From positions 62,001 to 126,000 of the forward strand of contig CBDBJL010000018.1 in the NCBI GenBank assembly GCA_965206365.1: 64,000 nt of DNA, in the 5' to 3' direction. This document shows positions 1-9,182 of this stretch, piece after piece; position 1 is the stretch's first letter, and each line of letters begins with the position of its first letter. A program made the position numbers and the translations under genes. The stretch comes from CBDBJL01 sp965206365 (GTDB lineage: Bacteria > Pseudomonadota > Alphaproteobacteria > JABAAW01 > JAHZMA01). The notes beneath the pieces are model-generated. The model did no database searches and was not told the DNA's origin. It saw only the letters and a program-made list of their open reading frames with translations.

Positions 1-687
1 ATGATTGATAACCATGTTCGCCGTTTTATTGAACCCTCGCTTACTTACCTAGCAACGATTTGCATGAAGCTGAGGATCCGCCCTGATTGGGTGACCTTAA
101 TAGGTTTTTGTCTTGGAATTTTGGCAATTCCTATGATTGCCTTAGATCATTTAGATGTTGCTTTGGTGCTTATTATCCTTAACCGCATTTGTGATGGCAT
201 AGATGGAACTCTTGCGCGTATGGTTGGGCAATCTGATCGCGGTGGTTTCTTAGATATTATTTGCGATTTGATCTTTTATGCGGGTGTTCCCTTTGGTTTC
301 GCTTTGCTCAATAGAGATCAAAATGCACTTGCTGCTGCTTGGGTGATTTTTTCCTTTATCGGCACAGGTTGTTCTTTTCTTGCCTATGCAATTTTTGCCC
401 AAAAATATGGCATTTCTACTGATTTTAATGAGGGTGATGGTGCCAAGAACCTTCCCAAAGCTTTTTACTATGTTGGCGGTTTAACCGAAGGCACCGAAAC
501 AGTGATATTTTTAATTCTGATCTGCCTATTTCCTGGATTGTTTCCTTTAATTGCCTGGATTTTTGGATTTTTATGCTTTTTAACGGCAGGCAGTCGGATT
601 TATAAGGGTTGGTACGATTTTCCGGCACATAATGTTTTTGCAAAGGATATTGATAATCTAAATAATGATGTCGATAATGAGCTTTAA
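1..687 (+). CDS. CDP-alcohol phosphatidyltransferase family membrane protein
   Basis: This 228-residue polytopic inner-membrane protein should transfer a phosphatidyl group from a CDP-linked lipid to an alcohol. The family's metal and substrate motif (DxxDGxxAR...GxxxDxxxD) is complete: D65, D68, G69, A72, R73, G81, D85 and D89, inside the stretch starting NRICDGIDGTLAR. Hydrophobic segments follow at roughly residues 95-140 and 160-200. The ATG is the first base of the window, and the protein starts like full-length relatives, so it is probably complete, but any upstream ribosome site is out of view. The acceptor alcohol cannot be told from the sequence. A FIST-domain gene follows 83 bases downstream on the same strand. 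Confidence 0.85.
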   Translation: MIDNHVRRFIEPSLTYLATICMKLRIRPDWVTLIGFCLGILAIPMIALDHLDVALVLIILNRICDGIDGTLARMVGQSDRGGFLDIICDLIFYAGVPFGFALLNRDQNALAAAWVIFSFIGTGCSFLAYAIFAQKYGISTDFNEGDGAKNLPKAFYYVGGLTEGTETVIFLILICLFPGLFPLIAWIFGFLCFLTAGSRIYKGWYDFPAHNVFAKDIDNLNNDVDNEL

Positions 688-770
688 TCGGCGTAATCGC
701 CAAAGTTTGATGTAACATAATTATTGACAAATATCATGGATTTTCTTCCTGATCTTAACAAGCAACAACC

Positions 771-1898
771 ATGACAGTCAGGCCGCAAGCATTAGATTTT
801 TTTTCGGCTCTGGCAACAGGAAAAACATGGCAAACTGCCGTTATCTCTCTACTACAACAAATGCCCGAGCTTACATCTCAGCATCGTTTGGGTGTTGTTT
901 ATGTAACGACAGCTTGGGAAAAAGATTATAATGAAATTATTTATTTTCTAAAACAAACCAGTGGGATTCCACAGTGGAGTGGTATGCTAAGTGCTGCAAT
1001 TTTCACCCAAGATCTCGCCTATTTAGATCAAGCGGCTATTGGTATTTTGTTACTTCCTTGTCGTGAAAAATTTTATCAAATTTCCTCTGTCGATACGATT
1101 ATCGCCTCTCCAGGGGAAACAATTTTAATGCATGTCTTAGCGCAAGATATTCATACATTAGCACTACTAGATACGCTAAGTGATAATTATGTGTTTCCCT
1201 TTGGTATGATTAGCCATCCTGTGCAGCAACATAAAAATAGCTTCCTTAATTTAACTCGAAGCTCAAAAACCATTCATAGCTCGGCAATCCGTTTTCATAA
1301 CGAAGTATCTTTAGCGACAATTGAAAATAGCAGTTGTCGTTCAACCCAAAAATTATATCAAATTACATCGCGAGATCCATTTAACAATATTTTGATGCTA
1401 GATGATCGCCCAGCTTTAAATATTATGAAAGAAGCGATCCTGGAAGATTATCAGCTAAATCCAAAAAAACACCAAGATAACACGCAAATTTTTCTTACGA
1501 TGCCGATTGCCCAAAGCGATAGTTCGAAAAGATTAATTCGCAATATCACCAATATCGATAATACCACCGGTGGCATTTCTACGGGCGCATTGCCAGAAAA
1601 TGGTGATTATATTGGCTTCGCTGTTCGTGATTTAGATTACGCGCTTACCAATATTAAAGAAAATTTACAAGATTTAAAAAATAGAATTCGGGATAAAAAA
1701 ATCTTAGCGGGCATTTATATTAGCTGTAGTATCCGCGGGAGGTGGCTACTGGAAAATGATATTAGTGAAATTAATCTGATTCGAGATTATTTAGGAGCCT
1801 TTCCAATGCTGGGTTGCTTTGCTGCGGCAACTATTTATCACCAATATTGGAATTTGCAAAATTCAATTTTACTGGTTATTATTGAACAAACACATTAG
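771..1898 (+). CDS. FIST-domain (FIST N/C) sensory protein
   Basis: This 375-residue soluble protein resembles the FIST N plus FIST C architecture, proposed in other bacteria to sense small ligands such as amino acids and to feed signal transduction. The N-terminal half carries the alternating hydrophobic strands of FIST_N (for example RLGVVYVTTAW). The C-terminal end has the FIST_C pattern GIYISCSIRGRWL followed by PMLGCFAAATIYH, in the place where relatives have a glycine-rich loop. No output domain is fused, so it may work with a separate kinase or chemoreceptor. It lies close behind the CDP-alcohol transferase gene and is probably co-transcribed. No strong ribosome site is seen before the ATG. 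The family call is from remembered patterns, not a search. Confidence 0.7.
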   Translation: MTVRPQALDFFSALATGKTWQTAVISLLQQMPELTSQHRLGVVYVTTAWEKDYNEIIYFLKQTSGIPQWSGMLSAAIFTQDLAYLDQAAIGILLLPCREKFYQISSVDTIIASPGETILMHVLAQDIHTLALLDTLSDNYVFPFGMISHPVQQHKNSFLNLTRSSKTIHSSAIRFHNEVSLATIENSSCRSTQKLYQITSRDPFNNILMLDDRPALNIMKEAILEDYQLNPKKHQDNTQIFLTMPIAQSDSSKRLIRNITNIDNTTGGISTGALPENGDYIGFAVRDLDYALTNIKENLQDLKNRIRDKKILAGIYISCSIRGRWLLENDISEINLIRDYLGAFPMLGCFAAATIYHQYWNLQNSILLVIIEQTH

Positions 1899-2001
1899 GC
1901 TGTATAACTCTACATATCGGAATCTCAAAAAATGCCATCTGAAAGTATTTTGAGCGGTATATTATCGAAAACATAAGGCAAGTTCGATCACGCTTCTAAT
2001 T

Positions 2002-2363
2002 TCAAGGAAATTCAGGGCAATCATATTTCGATGCTGCAAGTTTTCTACGATATGCACTTGATTCTCTGGTATGTTCTTCTAATATCAAACAAACATCATC
2101 AGTGCTACAGTAAGCTTTAATAGAACGGAAACAGTTCCATATTTTCCACTATCTATATACTCGTATTTAGTAATTGGTTGATTTTCATGATCTTCAAAAG
2201 AACGAAAATTCAAAAGACGTCCTCCATCATGAACAATGCAAGTTTTGCCTTGATATTTTACAATCTCAATGTCGCCAGCAAATGCATTATTAGAAAATCC
2301 GATCATCGTCAAAACTATCCAAAATCTTATAATTATTCGGAAAAAATACAATATATTTCTCAT
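2002..2363 (-). pseudogene. Frameshifted small exported protein
   Basis: Reading leftward from an ATG at 2363, with AAAGAG 9 bases upstream, the product starts with a charged N-terminus and a hydrophobic signal peptide ending near FSNNAFA/GD, so export is likely. The open frame breaks at a run of four A (2142-2145 on the complementary strand) and would end at 2085 with a hydrophobic, unnatural-looking tail. If one A is added to the run, translation continues in a frame that reads like real protein (WNCFRSIKAYCSTDDVC, then LILEEHTRESSAYRRKL) and stops at 2002, giving about 120 residues with several cysteines. I see this as a gene disrupted by a one-base deletion, or a sequencing error. The function is not recognised. 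Confidence 0.55.
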
Positions 2364-2775
2364 GTGCAAACTCTTTGATTTATTGCGATCAAATTAGACC
2401 ATCCAAGAAAGCACTTTCAACGGTGATCGGGGAGTTCATAAACCCATAACATAAAGAAAAAAGGTCACAACGCTTTTAGCCATAACCATCACGTCATGAC
2501 CTATTGCATCACGCCGTCTCCCCGACCCCAAAAAGAATTAAAGGTAAAGACAATTTATTGATGACGTAATAGCACTTTATGTTATAGAAAGATTATGAAG
2601 TCCCGAAGTCATTATTGGTGACTTCTGCAAAGAATCACAGCAAAGCTAAAATAAAAAAGTAATCTAAAAAATGCAAAATCATTTTAAGCACAGGCATTCT
2701 TAATTCTCTTGGCATCATAATTCATCTTTCCACCAGAATGCATCTTGACAAGAGCACCCATCTGTTTTAGCGTGA
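2364..2775. other. Intergenic stretch with a possible structured RNA
   Basis: No convincing coding sequence is present. The middle (2421-2528) contains several complementary segments that could fold: TCGGGGAG (2427-2434) with CTCCCCGA (2518-2525), and an inner stem 2463-2471 with 2493-2501. The inner stem has nine pairs, two of them G-U, only when read on the minus strand. The rest, up to the MATE-like remnant, is AT-rich and featureless. Confidence 0.35.
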
Positions 2776-3291
2776 TTGAGATCATGCTGGCTAAAAATAT
2801 CATTTTTCATGAAAAATATTGGGACTGGAAACTTTTTCTTACCTTATTGCTTGTTGGCAATTATGGAGTTTTATTTTGATTCCAACATTCATTATTTTCG
2901 AAACAAGGCTCTTATCCCTCATTACCGTGATGCCCCCGATAAAGTTCTTAAAAATGCTATTTTCCTAACAATGATAAATATTGTTATTTTTGTAATCTTC
3001 ATCGTTTTTTGGAATAATATCGCAGGTGTTTTCGGTTAAGATCAGCTGCAAATTATGGCATCGCGCGATGCAGTTTTCATTTTAGCAATTCCTTATATGT
3101 TCTTAATGCTTAACCTTACCGCGGATAGTTTATTTTATGGCACAGGCAATATGGCGTTTCAATCTATGATCGTCAATTTTTTGGTTTTTGGAACAGCCTT
3201 TATTTTTTATAAGCTCAATATATGCTTAAATATCTCAAGCTTTGTATTGGCTGCATGCTACTTAGCTAAAAAATTAAGAGGCGATGATTAA
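2776..3291 (+). pseudogene. Remnant of a MATE-like multidrug exporter
   Basis: Two open stretches (2776-3036 and 3040-3291) lie in one reading frame, separated only by a TAA at 3037-3039. Together they give about 170 residues of hydrophobic membrane protein with three to five predicted helices. The segment NLTADSLFYGTGNMAFQS resembles the later-helix region of MATE-family cation/drug antiporters, which normally have about 450 residues. Most of the protein is missing on both sides, so the gene is truncated as well as interrupted. I call it a dead fragment; another polytopic transporter family is possible. It sits in a decayed intergenic zone next to a frameshifted exported-protein gene. Confidence 0.5.
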
Positions 3292-3310
3292 CAGCCTTCC
3301 TCTGAAACAA

Positions 3311-4921
3311 TTACCCGACTCCACCAAACGCAACGCCCGATAATTCCGCCATATTTTTTTTCCAAGTCGTTAAATCATCGATGCAAAATTTACGAAGCGC
3401 ATCATGCCCACAAGCTCGCGCCAAAACCTGCATCAGACCCACCGAAGCTGCAAAGAAATTTTGCAGCTGCTGTGCTGATTCATCCACGATAATCCTAGAA
3501 ATCAGCTCGGGTTTTTGCGTGGCAATCCCTACTGGGCAATTATTCGTATGGCATGCGCGCATGCCCAAACAGCCAATCGCCTGCAAGGCAGAATTGGAAA
3601 CCCCAATCGCATCCGCGCCCAACGCCATTGCTTTGGCAAAATCGGCTGGCATTCGAAGCCCACCGGTAATCATCAGGGCAATATCTTTGCGCCCTAATTG
3701 ATCCAAATGCCTTCGTGCCCGTGCCAAGGCTGGGATTGTGGGTACTGAAATATTGTCGCGAAAAATTTCTGGAGCTGCGCCCGTACCGCCACCGCGACCA
3801 TCCAAAATAATATAATCAACGCCAATGGTGAGTGCTGCATCAATATCTTTTTCAATATGTTGCGCAGAAAGCTTATAGCCAATGGGAATTCCTCCGGTAA
3901 ATTCCCGCACTTTCGTGGCAAATTCTTGAATTTGCGAGATATGTTCCCAATCTGGAAATCGTGGCGGTGAGATTGCGGCTTCCCCGGGTTGTAACCCACG
4001 GACCTCAGCAATTTTACCCTGCACCTTCTTGCCGGGCAAATGTCCGCCAGTGCCAGTTTTTGCTCCTTGCCCGCCCTTAAAATGAAAGGCTTGCACCTTT
4101 TTTAATTTTTCCATTGTAAAACCAAATCGTCCGGAGGCCAATTCGTAAAAATAACGTGAATTCTCTGCCTGTTCTTCCGGCAACATTCCCCCCTCACCCG
4201 AACAAATTCCAGTTCCACTCATTTCAGCTCCGCGCGCAAGTGCAATTTTGGCAGGTTCTGATAATGCCCCAAAGCTCATATCTGAAACAAAAATCGGGAT
4301 TTCTAATTTCAGAGGCTTTTTCGCATTTTTGCCAATAACCACCTGAGTATTAACTTTTGCATCATCCAATAAGGGCGGGCGATTTAATTGCGCGGTAATA
4401 AATTGCAGATCATCCCATTGTGGCAATTGCTGCAATGGAACCCCCATTGAGGCCACCTGCCCATGATGTCCGGTTTTCTTCAGGCCATTTTTCGCATAAT
4501 AGCGAATTTTTTGCACATAAGGTTCTTCTTCACCGCCATGCAGATCTTGATACAAGCCTTGATAGGTTTTTCGATGATAGGGTTGGGGGTTTTCCTGTTC
4601 CCAGGCGATAATTTCGGCCTCGTCAACAAAAACTTTGCCGGCTTCGATCCAAGCTGTGAATTTTTTTAGCACCTCGGCATTATTATAAGCACTTACGCCA
4701 CTATCAATCCGAAAATCCCAATGATGCACGCCACAAATAAGATTATTTCCAGAGACCTTCGCATCGCTTAATAATGCTCCACGATGCAAACAACGCCCGT
4801 AAAGTACCGAAATATTTTCACCATAGCGAATGATCACCAAATCAACATTGGCAACCAGCGCGTAGGCTGGTTTTTTTTCAATTAAATTATCCCATAAAGC
4901 AATCTCAGTTTTCCGAAGCAT
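3311..4921 (-). CDS. Rieske-domain FMN-binding glutamate-synthase-family protein
   Basis: This 536-residue protein joins an N-terminal Rieske [2Fe-2S] domain to a glutamate-synthase-like FMN barrel. The Rieske ligands are C44 and H46 (CLHRG) and C63 and H66 (CGVHH). The barrel runs from about residue 150 to the end, with KGGQGAKTGTGGHLPG near 282-297 and the 3Fe-4S cysteine pattern C451, C457, C462 (CLGMRACHTNNC). These match GltB-family oxidoreductases that lack the glutaminase domain; the electron donor and true substrate are unknown. I chose the ATG at 4921 because AGAGG lies eight bases upstream; an in-frame start at 4957 has no such site. It is divergent from the next gene, so the promoters face each other. 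Confidence 0.82.
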   Translation of the reverse strand: MLRKTEIALWDNLIEKKPAYALVANVDLVIIRYGENISVLYGRCLHRGALLSDAKVSGNNLICGVHHWDFRIDSGVSAYNNAEVLKKFTAWIEAGKVFVDEAEIIAWEQENPQPYHRKTYQGLYQDLHGGEEEPYVQKIRYYAKNGLKKTGHHGQVASMGVPLQQLPQWDDLQFITAQLNRPPLLDDAKVNTQVVIGKNAKKPLKLEIPIFVSDMSFGALSEPAKIALARGAEMSGTGICSGEGGMLPEEQAENSRYFYELASGRFGFTMEKLKKVQAFHFKGGQGAKTGTGGHLPGKKVQGKIAEVRGLQPGEAAISPPRFPDWEHISQIQEFATKVREFTGGIPIGYKLSAQHIEKDIDAALTIGVDYIILDGRGGGTGAAPEIFRDNISVPTIPALARARRHLDQLGRKDIALMITGGLRMPADFAKAMALGADAIGVSNSALQAIGCLGMRACHTNNCPVGIATQKPELISRIIVDESAQQLQNFFAASVGLMQVLARACGHDALRKFCIDDLTTWKKNMAELSGVAFGGVG

Positions 4922-5018
4922 GAGCAAATTCCTCTTCTTAACTTGCAAATGAGCCAATAATATACTATAAATACATGAAATAAACTAACTGCACAAGTAA
5001 AATACGATAATTTAAGGA

Positions 5019-5867
5019 ATGCCGATTATGTGGAAAGATTTCTCACCCCATGATGTGACAAGGTTGGAGCAGGCTCGGTTAGAATTGCATTATGCAATTC
5101 AATTGCCGATGCGAGCGAGTAAAATCATTTTACAAAAAAAGCCTGATTACAGCCATACGAGTCTAGATTTTTCTGCGAAAAAAAATGCCTTTACCACCCA
5201 TAATCTGAATGAAAATAATTTACATGTTGGCGTTACCATCAACGATATGATGCTGTATATTGAAGATGATCAATCATGTAATGAATTTTATTTGCTTGGA
5301 AATACGCAAGCGCAAGCAAGCCAATGGCTGCAATCTGAGCTGAATAAGCATCATATTGGTACCGATAATTTTGATAAGGGTGGATTTAAATTACCGCCCC
5401 ATGGCATTGCTGATGGCAAGAAATATCAATGTTGTGAGCAAGATGCCTTTGCCAATTTGGCAATTTGGTATCATAATGCCACTTTATTGCTTGAAAGACT
5501 AGCCGTAAAATATGCTGATATTCAACCCGGAGCGTCACAAATTTATTGCTGGCCTCATCATTTTGATTTGGCTATTTTAATCACTTTCGATAAAAATAAC
5601 CCTGAAACCGCACGCTCAGTTGGGGTTGGTCTTTCCCCGGGAGATCATTTTTTTAACCAACCCTATTTTTACACCAACCCTTGGCCTGCCAATAGCCAGA
5701 TGAATTTCCCTGATTTGCTTGCGCCGGGTTTTTGGAATTTAGAAGGTTTTATATCAGCCATTGCCAAAAGTGAGAGCATCTTAGAGCAAAAATTAGGGAT
5801 GCAAGATTTGGCAGATTATTTAGAGGATGTGGTTGCCAAAAGTGCGAAATTAATTGGTGCCTCTTAA
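5019..5867 (+). CDS. DUF5996-like conserved hypothetical protein
   Basis: This 282-residue soluble protein has no signal peptide or membrane segment. Two blocks look like the DUF5996 family: IYCWPHHFDLAILITF near residues 180-195, and GVGLSPGDHFFNQPYFYTNP near 205-225. The tryptophan- and histidine-rich blocks suggest a ligand or metal pocket, but no activity is known for the family. Its 3' end overlaps the oppositely oriented SpsF-like gene by four bases (5864-5867), so the genes converge without a terminator between them. It is transcribed alone. The family assignment comes from motif memory. Confidence 0.6.
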   Translation: MPIMWKDFSPHDVTRLEQARLELHYAIQLPMRASKIILQKKPDYSHTSLDFSAKKNAFTTHNLNENNLHVGVTINDMMLYIEDDQSCNEFYLLGNTQAQASQWLQSELNKHHIGTDNFDKGGFKLPPHGIADGKKYQCCEQDAFANLAIWYHNATLLLERLAVKYADIQPGASQIYCWPHHFDLAILITFDKNNPETARSVGVGLSPGDHFFNQPYFYTNPWPANSQMNFPDLLAPGFWNLEGFISAIAKSESILEQKLGMQDLADYLEDVVAKSAKLIGAS

Positions 5868-6697
5868 AGGTTATTTTCTATCTTTGAATATTCAAATTGT
5901 GACCAACGATAATAATTGCATTGAAAATTCGATTGATCATATTCACTTGCTATTTGTAGGCGATGATGGATTTGTGCTTCTTTTGCATTAATTTTCATCA
6001 ATTCGGGGTTTGCACGCATAATTTCAAGTGCGGTTTCAAAATGTAAATCTTCCACCCGGTCAAAATCTAAATGAGTCATTAACGCATTGAGTAGTTGCAA
6101 ATCTGCCATATAATCTAGGGTCCAACGTTGAGAAATGGTAAAATCATCTACAGAACCATTTACCAAACAGGCTTTGCGTAAATTTGGATTTTTCCGAATC
6201 CATAGCGTAACATGTTCACGGTGCTTGGGCTGCGTGGCATGGTGATAAGAATTTTTAAGATTTTGGATCGTCGTAATTTCAGCATCCAGCCCATGGGGGA
6301 AGCTAGGATAAAAATTATTGGTCAGGTAATCATAGTTCCCATTGGCAAATATCTGAAACATTGCCGAACAAATATACGGGTCAATCATTGGACAATCACT
6401 GGTAACCCGCATAATAATTTGGCTCCCCAGATTCTGCGCGGCATGATAATAGCGCGAGAGAACATCATGTTCATCACCACGAAAAATTTTAATTTCTGGG
6501 TAATTCGCTTGCAAATAATCTGCGATTGGATCACTTTGCCAATCATCGGCAATGGCAAAGCAAATATGATCCGCCTCCTTAATATACAAGGCACGCTTAG
6601 CAAGATGCGCTAAGGCTATGCGTCCGGCAATGGGAAGTAGAATCTTACCAGCAAGGCGGGAAGAACCGTAACGCGCCTGAATGATAACACTACGCAT
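5864..6697 (-). CDS. SpsF-like nucleotidyltransferase of the pseudaminic-type sugar operon
   Basis: This 277-residue protein starts with the nucleotide-binding signature of the SpsF/NeuA-type cytidylyltransferase group (IIQARYGSSRLAGK, residues 5-18). It continues with a sugar-nucleotide transferase pattern (RVTSDCPMIDPY near 97-108). It probably activates, or helps transfer, the sugar made by the two upstream genes, as SpsF-like proteins do in spore-coat and flagellin-sugar loci. It is the last gene of a leftward operon and its start overlaps the end of pseC by eight bases, implying translational coupling. Classic PseF proteins begin differently (a PARGGSK-like motif), so I do not name it pseF. 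The exact substrate is inferred from context only. Confidence 0.7.
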   Translation of the reverse strand: MRSVIIQARYGSSRLAGKILLPIAGRIALAHLAKRALYIKEADHICFAIADDWQSDPIADYLQANYPEIKIFRGDEHDVLSRYYHAAQNLGSQIIMRVTSDCPMIDPYICSAMFQIFANGNYDYLTNNFYPSFPHGLDAEITTIQNLKNSYHHATQPKHREHVTLWIRKNPNLRKACLVNGSVDDFTISQRWTLDYMADLQLLNALMTHLDFDRVEDLHFETALEIMRANPELMKINAKEAQIHHRLQIASEYDQSNFQCNYYRWSQFEYSKIENNL

Positions 6698-7931
6698 TTT
6701 TCAATCCCAAATGCTCCACAAGCTTAGCGCAAATCCGCGCAACATCTGTTTTCATAAGCCCGGGAAATAAGGGCAGGGAAAGTGCGCTGGCATAATATTT
6801 TTCGGCACCCTTAAATTGATTGGCAAAATTATTTTCCAAGCCAATTTTCGGATATTTTTTTGCAAAAAAAGGTTGGCGATAAAGGGGTATATAATGCACT
6901 TGTGTACCGATATTATCTATACGCAATTTTTGCATCAAGCTTGCACGTGAAATTGGCAAAGCTTGGAAATCAATTAATGCCACACATAAATGCCATGCGG
7001 GAATTCCGGTATTCATTTGTTGTAACAACCGAATTTTGGGTGCAAAATTTTGCAGATTTTCTTGATAATATTGATAAATTTGCGCGCGCTCAGCAATGAA
7101 TCTTGGCAATTTTGCCAATTGGGAACGCCCCAAAGCAGCGGCAAAATCACTCATGCGATAATTACTTCCTAGATCCTGCATTTCATGATACCAAGGCTGA
7201 GAAGAATTTTGTGGCATTTGATATAAATTAGCATCGCGTACAATGCCATGGCTTCGCCAAGAGCGCATTTTTTCGGCTTGTTTTTTATCTTTACAGGTAA
7301 CAATTCCGCCTTCACCTGTTGTTATATTTTTTACCGCATGCAAAGAAAATACGGTGAAATCAGAAAAATGACAATTGCCCGCGGGGGAAGTTGGCTTTTG
7401 CATGGGTTGGTATGTTGGAGCAAAAATATGCCCACCTAAAATATGACAAGCATCTTCAATAATTTGCCATTTTTTTTCGTTAGCAAAAGCCCTAATTTCA
7501 GGCATCGGAGCGAATTGCCCGTTAAGATGAACTACGCAAATTGCTTTAATATTCTGATCATTACCAGCAGCTTGCATAATTGTATCAACATTCATTAATC
7601 CGGTATCGGGATCACAATCAGCAAAAATAACTTCATAGCCACATATCAGTGCTGTGCTTGCTGCTGATAGAAATGTAAGTGCCGGAACGATCACCTTATC
7701 GCCAGCTTTCGCATTTATGCTTCGCCATGCAAAATCTAATGCCGCAGTTCCACTGTTGACAACAACCACTTCAGGGGTTTGTTTTAAAGTTTGCATATAT
7801 TCTTGTAATTGCTTTTCAAAATGAGCGACTTCAGGACCGGTGGTTAAAAAATCTGATTGCAATATTTTCGAAACGGCGACGAGATCATCCTTTTCAATGG
7901 TTTGGCGGGAATAAGGCAAAAATCGGGTCAT
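6690..7931 (-). CDS. pseC: PseC-type DegT/DnrJ/EryC1/StrS aminotransferase
   Basis: This 413-residue PLP enzyme would add the amino group at C4 of the 4-keto sugar made by PseB, giving UDP-4-amino-4,6-dideoxy-N-acetyl-altrosamine. The N-terminal block PYSRQTIEKDDLVAV, then SDFLTTGPEV, is typical of PseC. The PLP lysine is K201 (HAVKNITTGEGG) and the PLP-ring Asp is D160 (IEDACH). The start at 7931 is chosen because ATG and the pseB stop share the four bases ATGA (7928-7931), a classic coupled junction; a longer in-frame start at 7970 would lie inside pseB. Related aminotransferases make other amino sugars, but the PseB neighbour supports this role. Confidence 0.85.
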   Translation of the reverse strand: MTRFLPYSRQTIEKDDLVAVSKILQSDFLTTGPEVAHFEKQLQEYMQTLKQTPEVVVVNSGTAALDFAWRSINAKAGDKVIVPALTFLSAASTALICGYEVIFADCDPDTGLMNVDTIMQAAGNDQNIKAICVVHLNGQFAPMPEIRAFANEKKWQIIEDACHILGGHIFAPTYQPMQKPTSPAGNCHFSDFTVFSLHAVKNITTGEGGIVTCKDKKQAEKMRSWRSHGIVRDANLYQMPQNSSQPWYHEMQDLGSNYRMSDFAAALGRSQLAKLPRFIAERAQIYQYYQENLQNFAPKIRLLQQMNTGIPAWHLCVALIDFQALPISRASLMQKLRIDNIGTQVHYIPLYRQPFFAKKYPKIGLENNFANQFKGAEKYYASALSLPLFPGLMKTDVARICAKLVEHLGLKNA

Positions 7932-8989
7932 TTTTTTAAAATTTGCTGGAGCATCTTTACGCTTAACCATTCATTATTCTGATCGGAAGCATAGCAAAAT
8001 TCCTCGGGTATAATCGAAATATTCTTCAAATACACAGCTTTATCTCGCTCTTTTTCAGTTAACCAAAATGGGAATTGGGGTTGAATAATATACCGATCAC
8101 CAATATCTACAGTTTGGCGTGCATCATCGCTAGGCACCATAACTTCGTGCAGTTTTTCACCAGGGCGAATTCCAACTTTCATAATTTTTATGCCCGGGCT
8201 CATCGCCTCGATAATATCAACAATGCGCATTGATGGAATTTTGGGGACAAAAATCTCACCCCCAAACATAATATCTAGCGAACTTAAAACAAAAGCAATT
8301 CCTTGTTGTAAAGTAATCCAAAACCGTGTCATTCTTTCATCGGTAATGGGCAAAGTTTCTGGGTTTTCGCGTAATAATTTTTTAAAATGTGGAATCACTG
8401 AACCACGCGAATTAATAACATTGCCATAGCGCACCACGGCAAATCGAGTTTTGCTTGCTCCGGATAAATTATTTGCGGCAACAATAATTTTATCAGCTGC
8501 CAATTTTGAGGCCCCATAAAGATTAATCGGGTTTGCTGCTTTATCGGTAGAAAGGGCGATCACTTTAATCACCTTATTGGCAATGGCAGCATTGACTAAA
8601 TTTTCTGCCCCTAACACGTTAGTTTTAATACATTCAAATGGGTTGTATTCGGAAGCGACCACTTGTTTTTGCGCTGCGGTATGAATGACATAATCAACAT
8701 CTTTCATTGCCATATGCAACCGTGCACTATCGCGCACATCACCAATGAAGAAGCGTAAAGATTGAACATTTTTATGCAGACGCAATGCCTCATACATTTC
8801 GGATTGTTTCCATTCATCGCGCGAGAAAATAATAATTCGTTTTGGCGTGTTATGATCCAAGAGATTCCGCACTAAGCGCGAGCCAAAAGAGCCGGTACCC
8901 CCTGTAATCAATAAAGATTTATTAGCAAAATTTAGATATGAATATTGCGCGTAAAAATCGCGGAGAAAGGAATGGGATTGATCTCGCAT
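7928..8989 (-). CDS. pseB: PseB-type UDP-GlcNAc 4,6-dehydratase (inverting)
   Basis: This 353-residue short-chain-dehydrogenase-fold enzyme performs the first step of pseudaminic acid synthesis: it removes water from UDP-N-acetylglucosamine and inverts C5. The NADP loop GGTGSFG is at residues 30-36, the catalytic STDKA is at 147-151, and Y158xxxK162 (YGASK) is intact. I place the start at the ATG at 8989 because TGAGG lies about seven bases upstream; a GTG at 9001 is in frame but would overlap that ribosome site. It heads the operon pseB-pseC-spsF-like. No pseG, pseH, pseI or flagellin gene is in the window, so the rest of the pathway must be elsewhere. The final sugar could decorate flagella or lipopolysaccharide. 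Confidence 0.88.
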   Translation of the reverse strand: MRDQSHSFLRDFYAQYSYLNFANKSLLITGGTGSFGSRLVRNLLDHNTPKRIIIFSRDEWKQSEMYEALRLHKNVQSLRFFIGDVRDSARLHMAMKDVDYVIHTAAQKQVVASEYNPFECIKTNVLGAENLVNAAIANKVIKVIALSTDKAANPINLYGASKLAADKIIVAANNLSGASKTRFAVVRYGNVINSRGSVIPHFKKLLRENPETLPITDERMTRFWITLQQGIAFVLSSLDIMFGGEIFVPKIPSMRIVDIIEAMSPGIKIMKVGIRPGEKLHEVMVPSDDARQTVDIGDRYIIQPQFPFWLTEKERDKAVYLKNISIIPEEFCYASDQNNEWLSVKMLQQILKK

Positions 8990-9182
8990 GTTTTGCCTCA
9001 CTGAAAATAAAAAAATCCAAAAGCAGATTTTTTGTGAAAGCTCCCCAATATTTATTTGGTATTTTTAATTGATCTACAATCTTGCAACGGCTTTGGCAAT
9101 ATCGCCCGCAAATATCGCACCTAAAAAATTACCTTGTCATGCCTATCATATTTTTTCATTAATAGGCAAATAATATCTTAAT

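Noticed and set aside
425..730. Open frame on the minus strand opposite the first gene
   Set aside because: It is a shadow of the CDP-alcohol transferase gene and has no ribosome site or protein-like composition.
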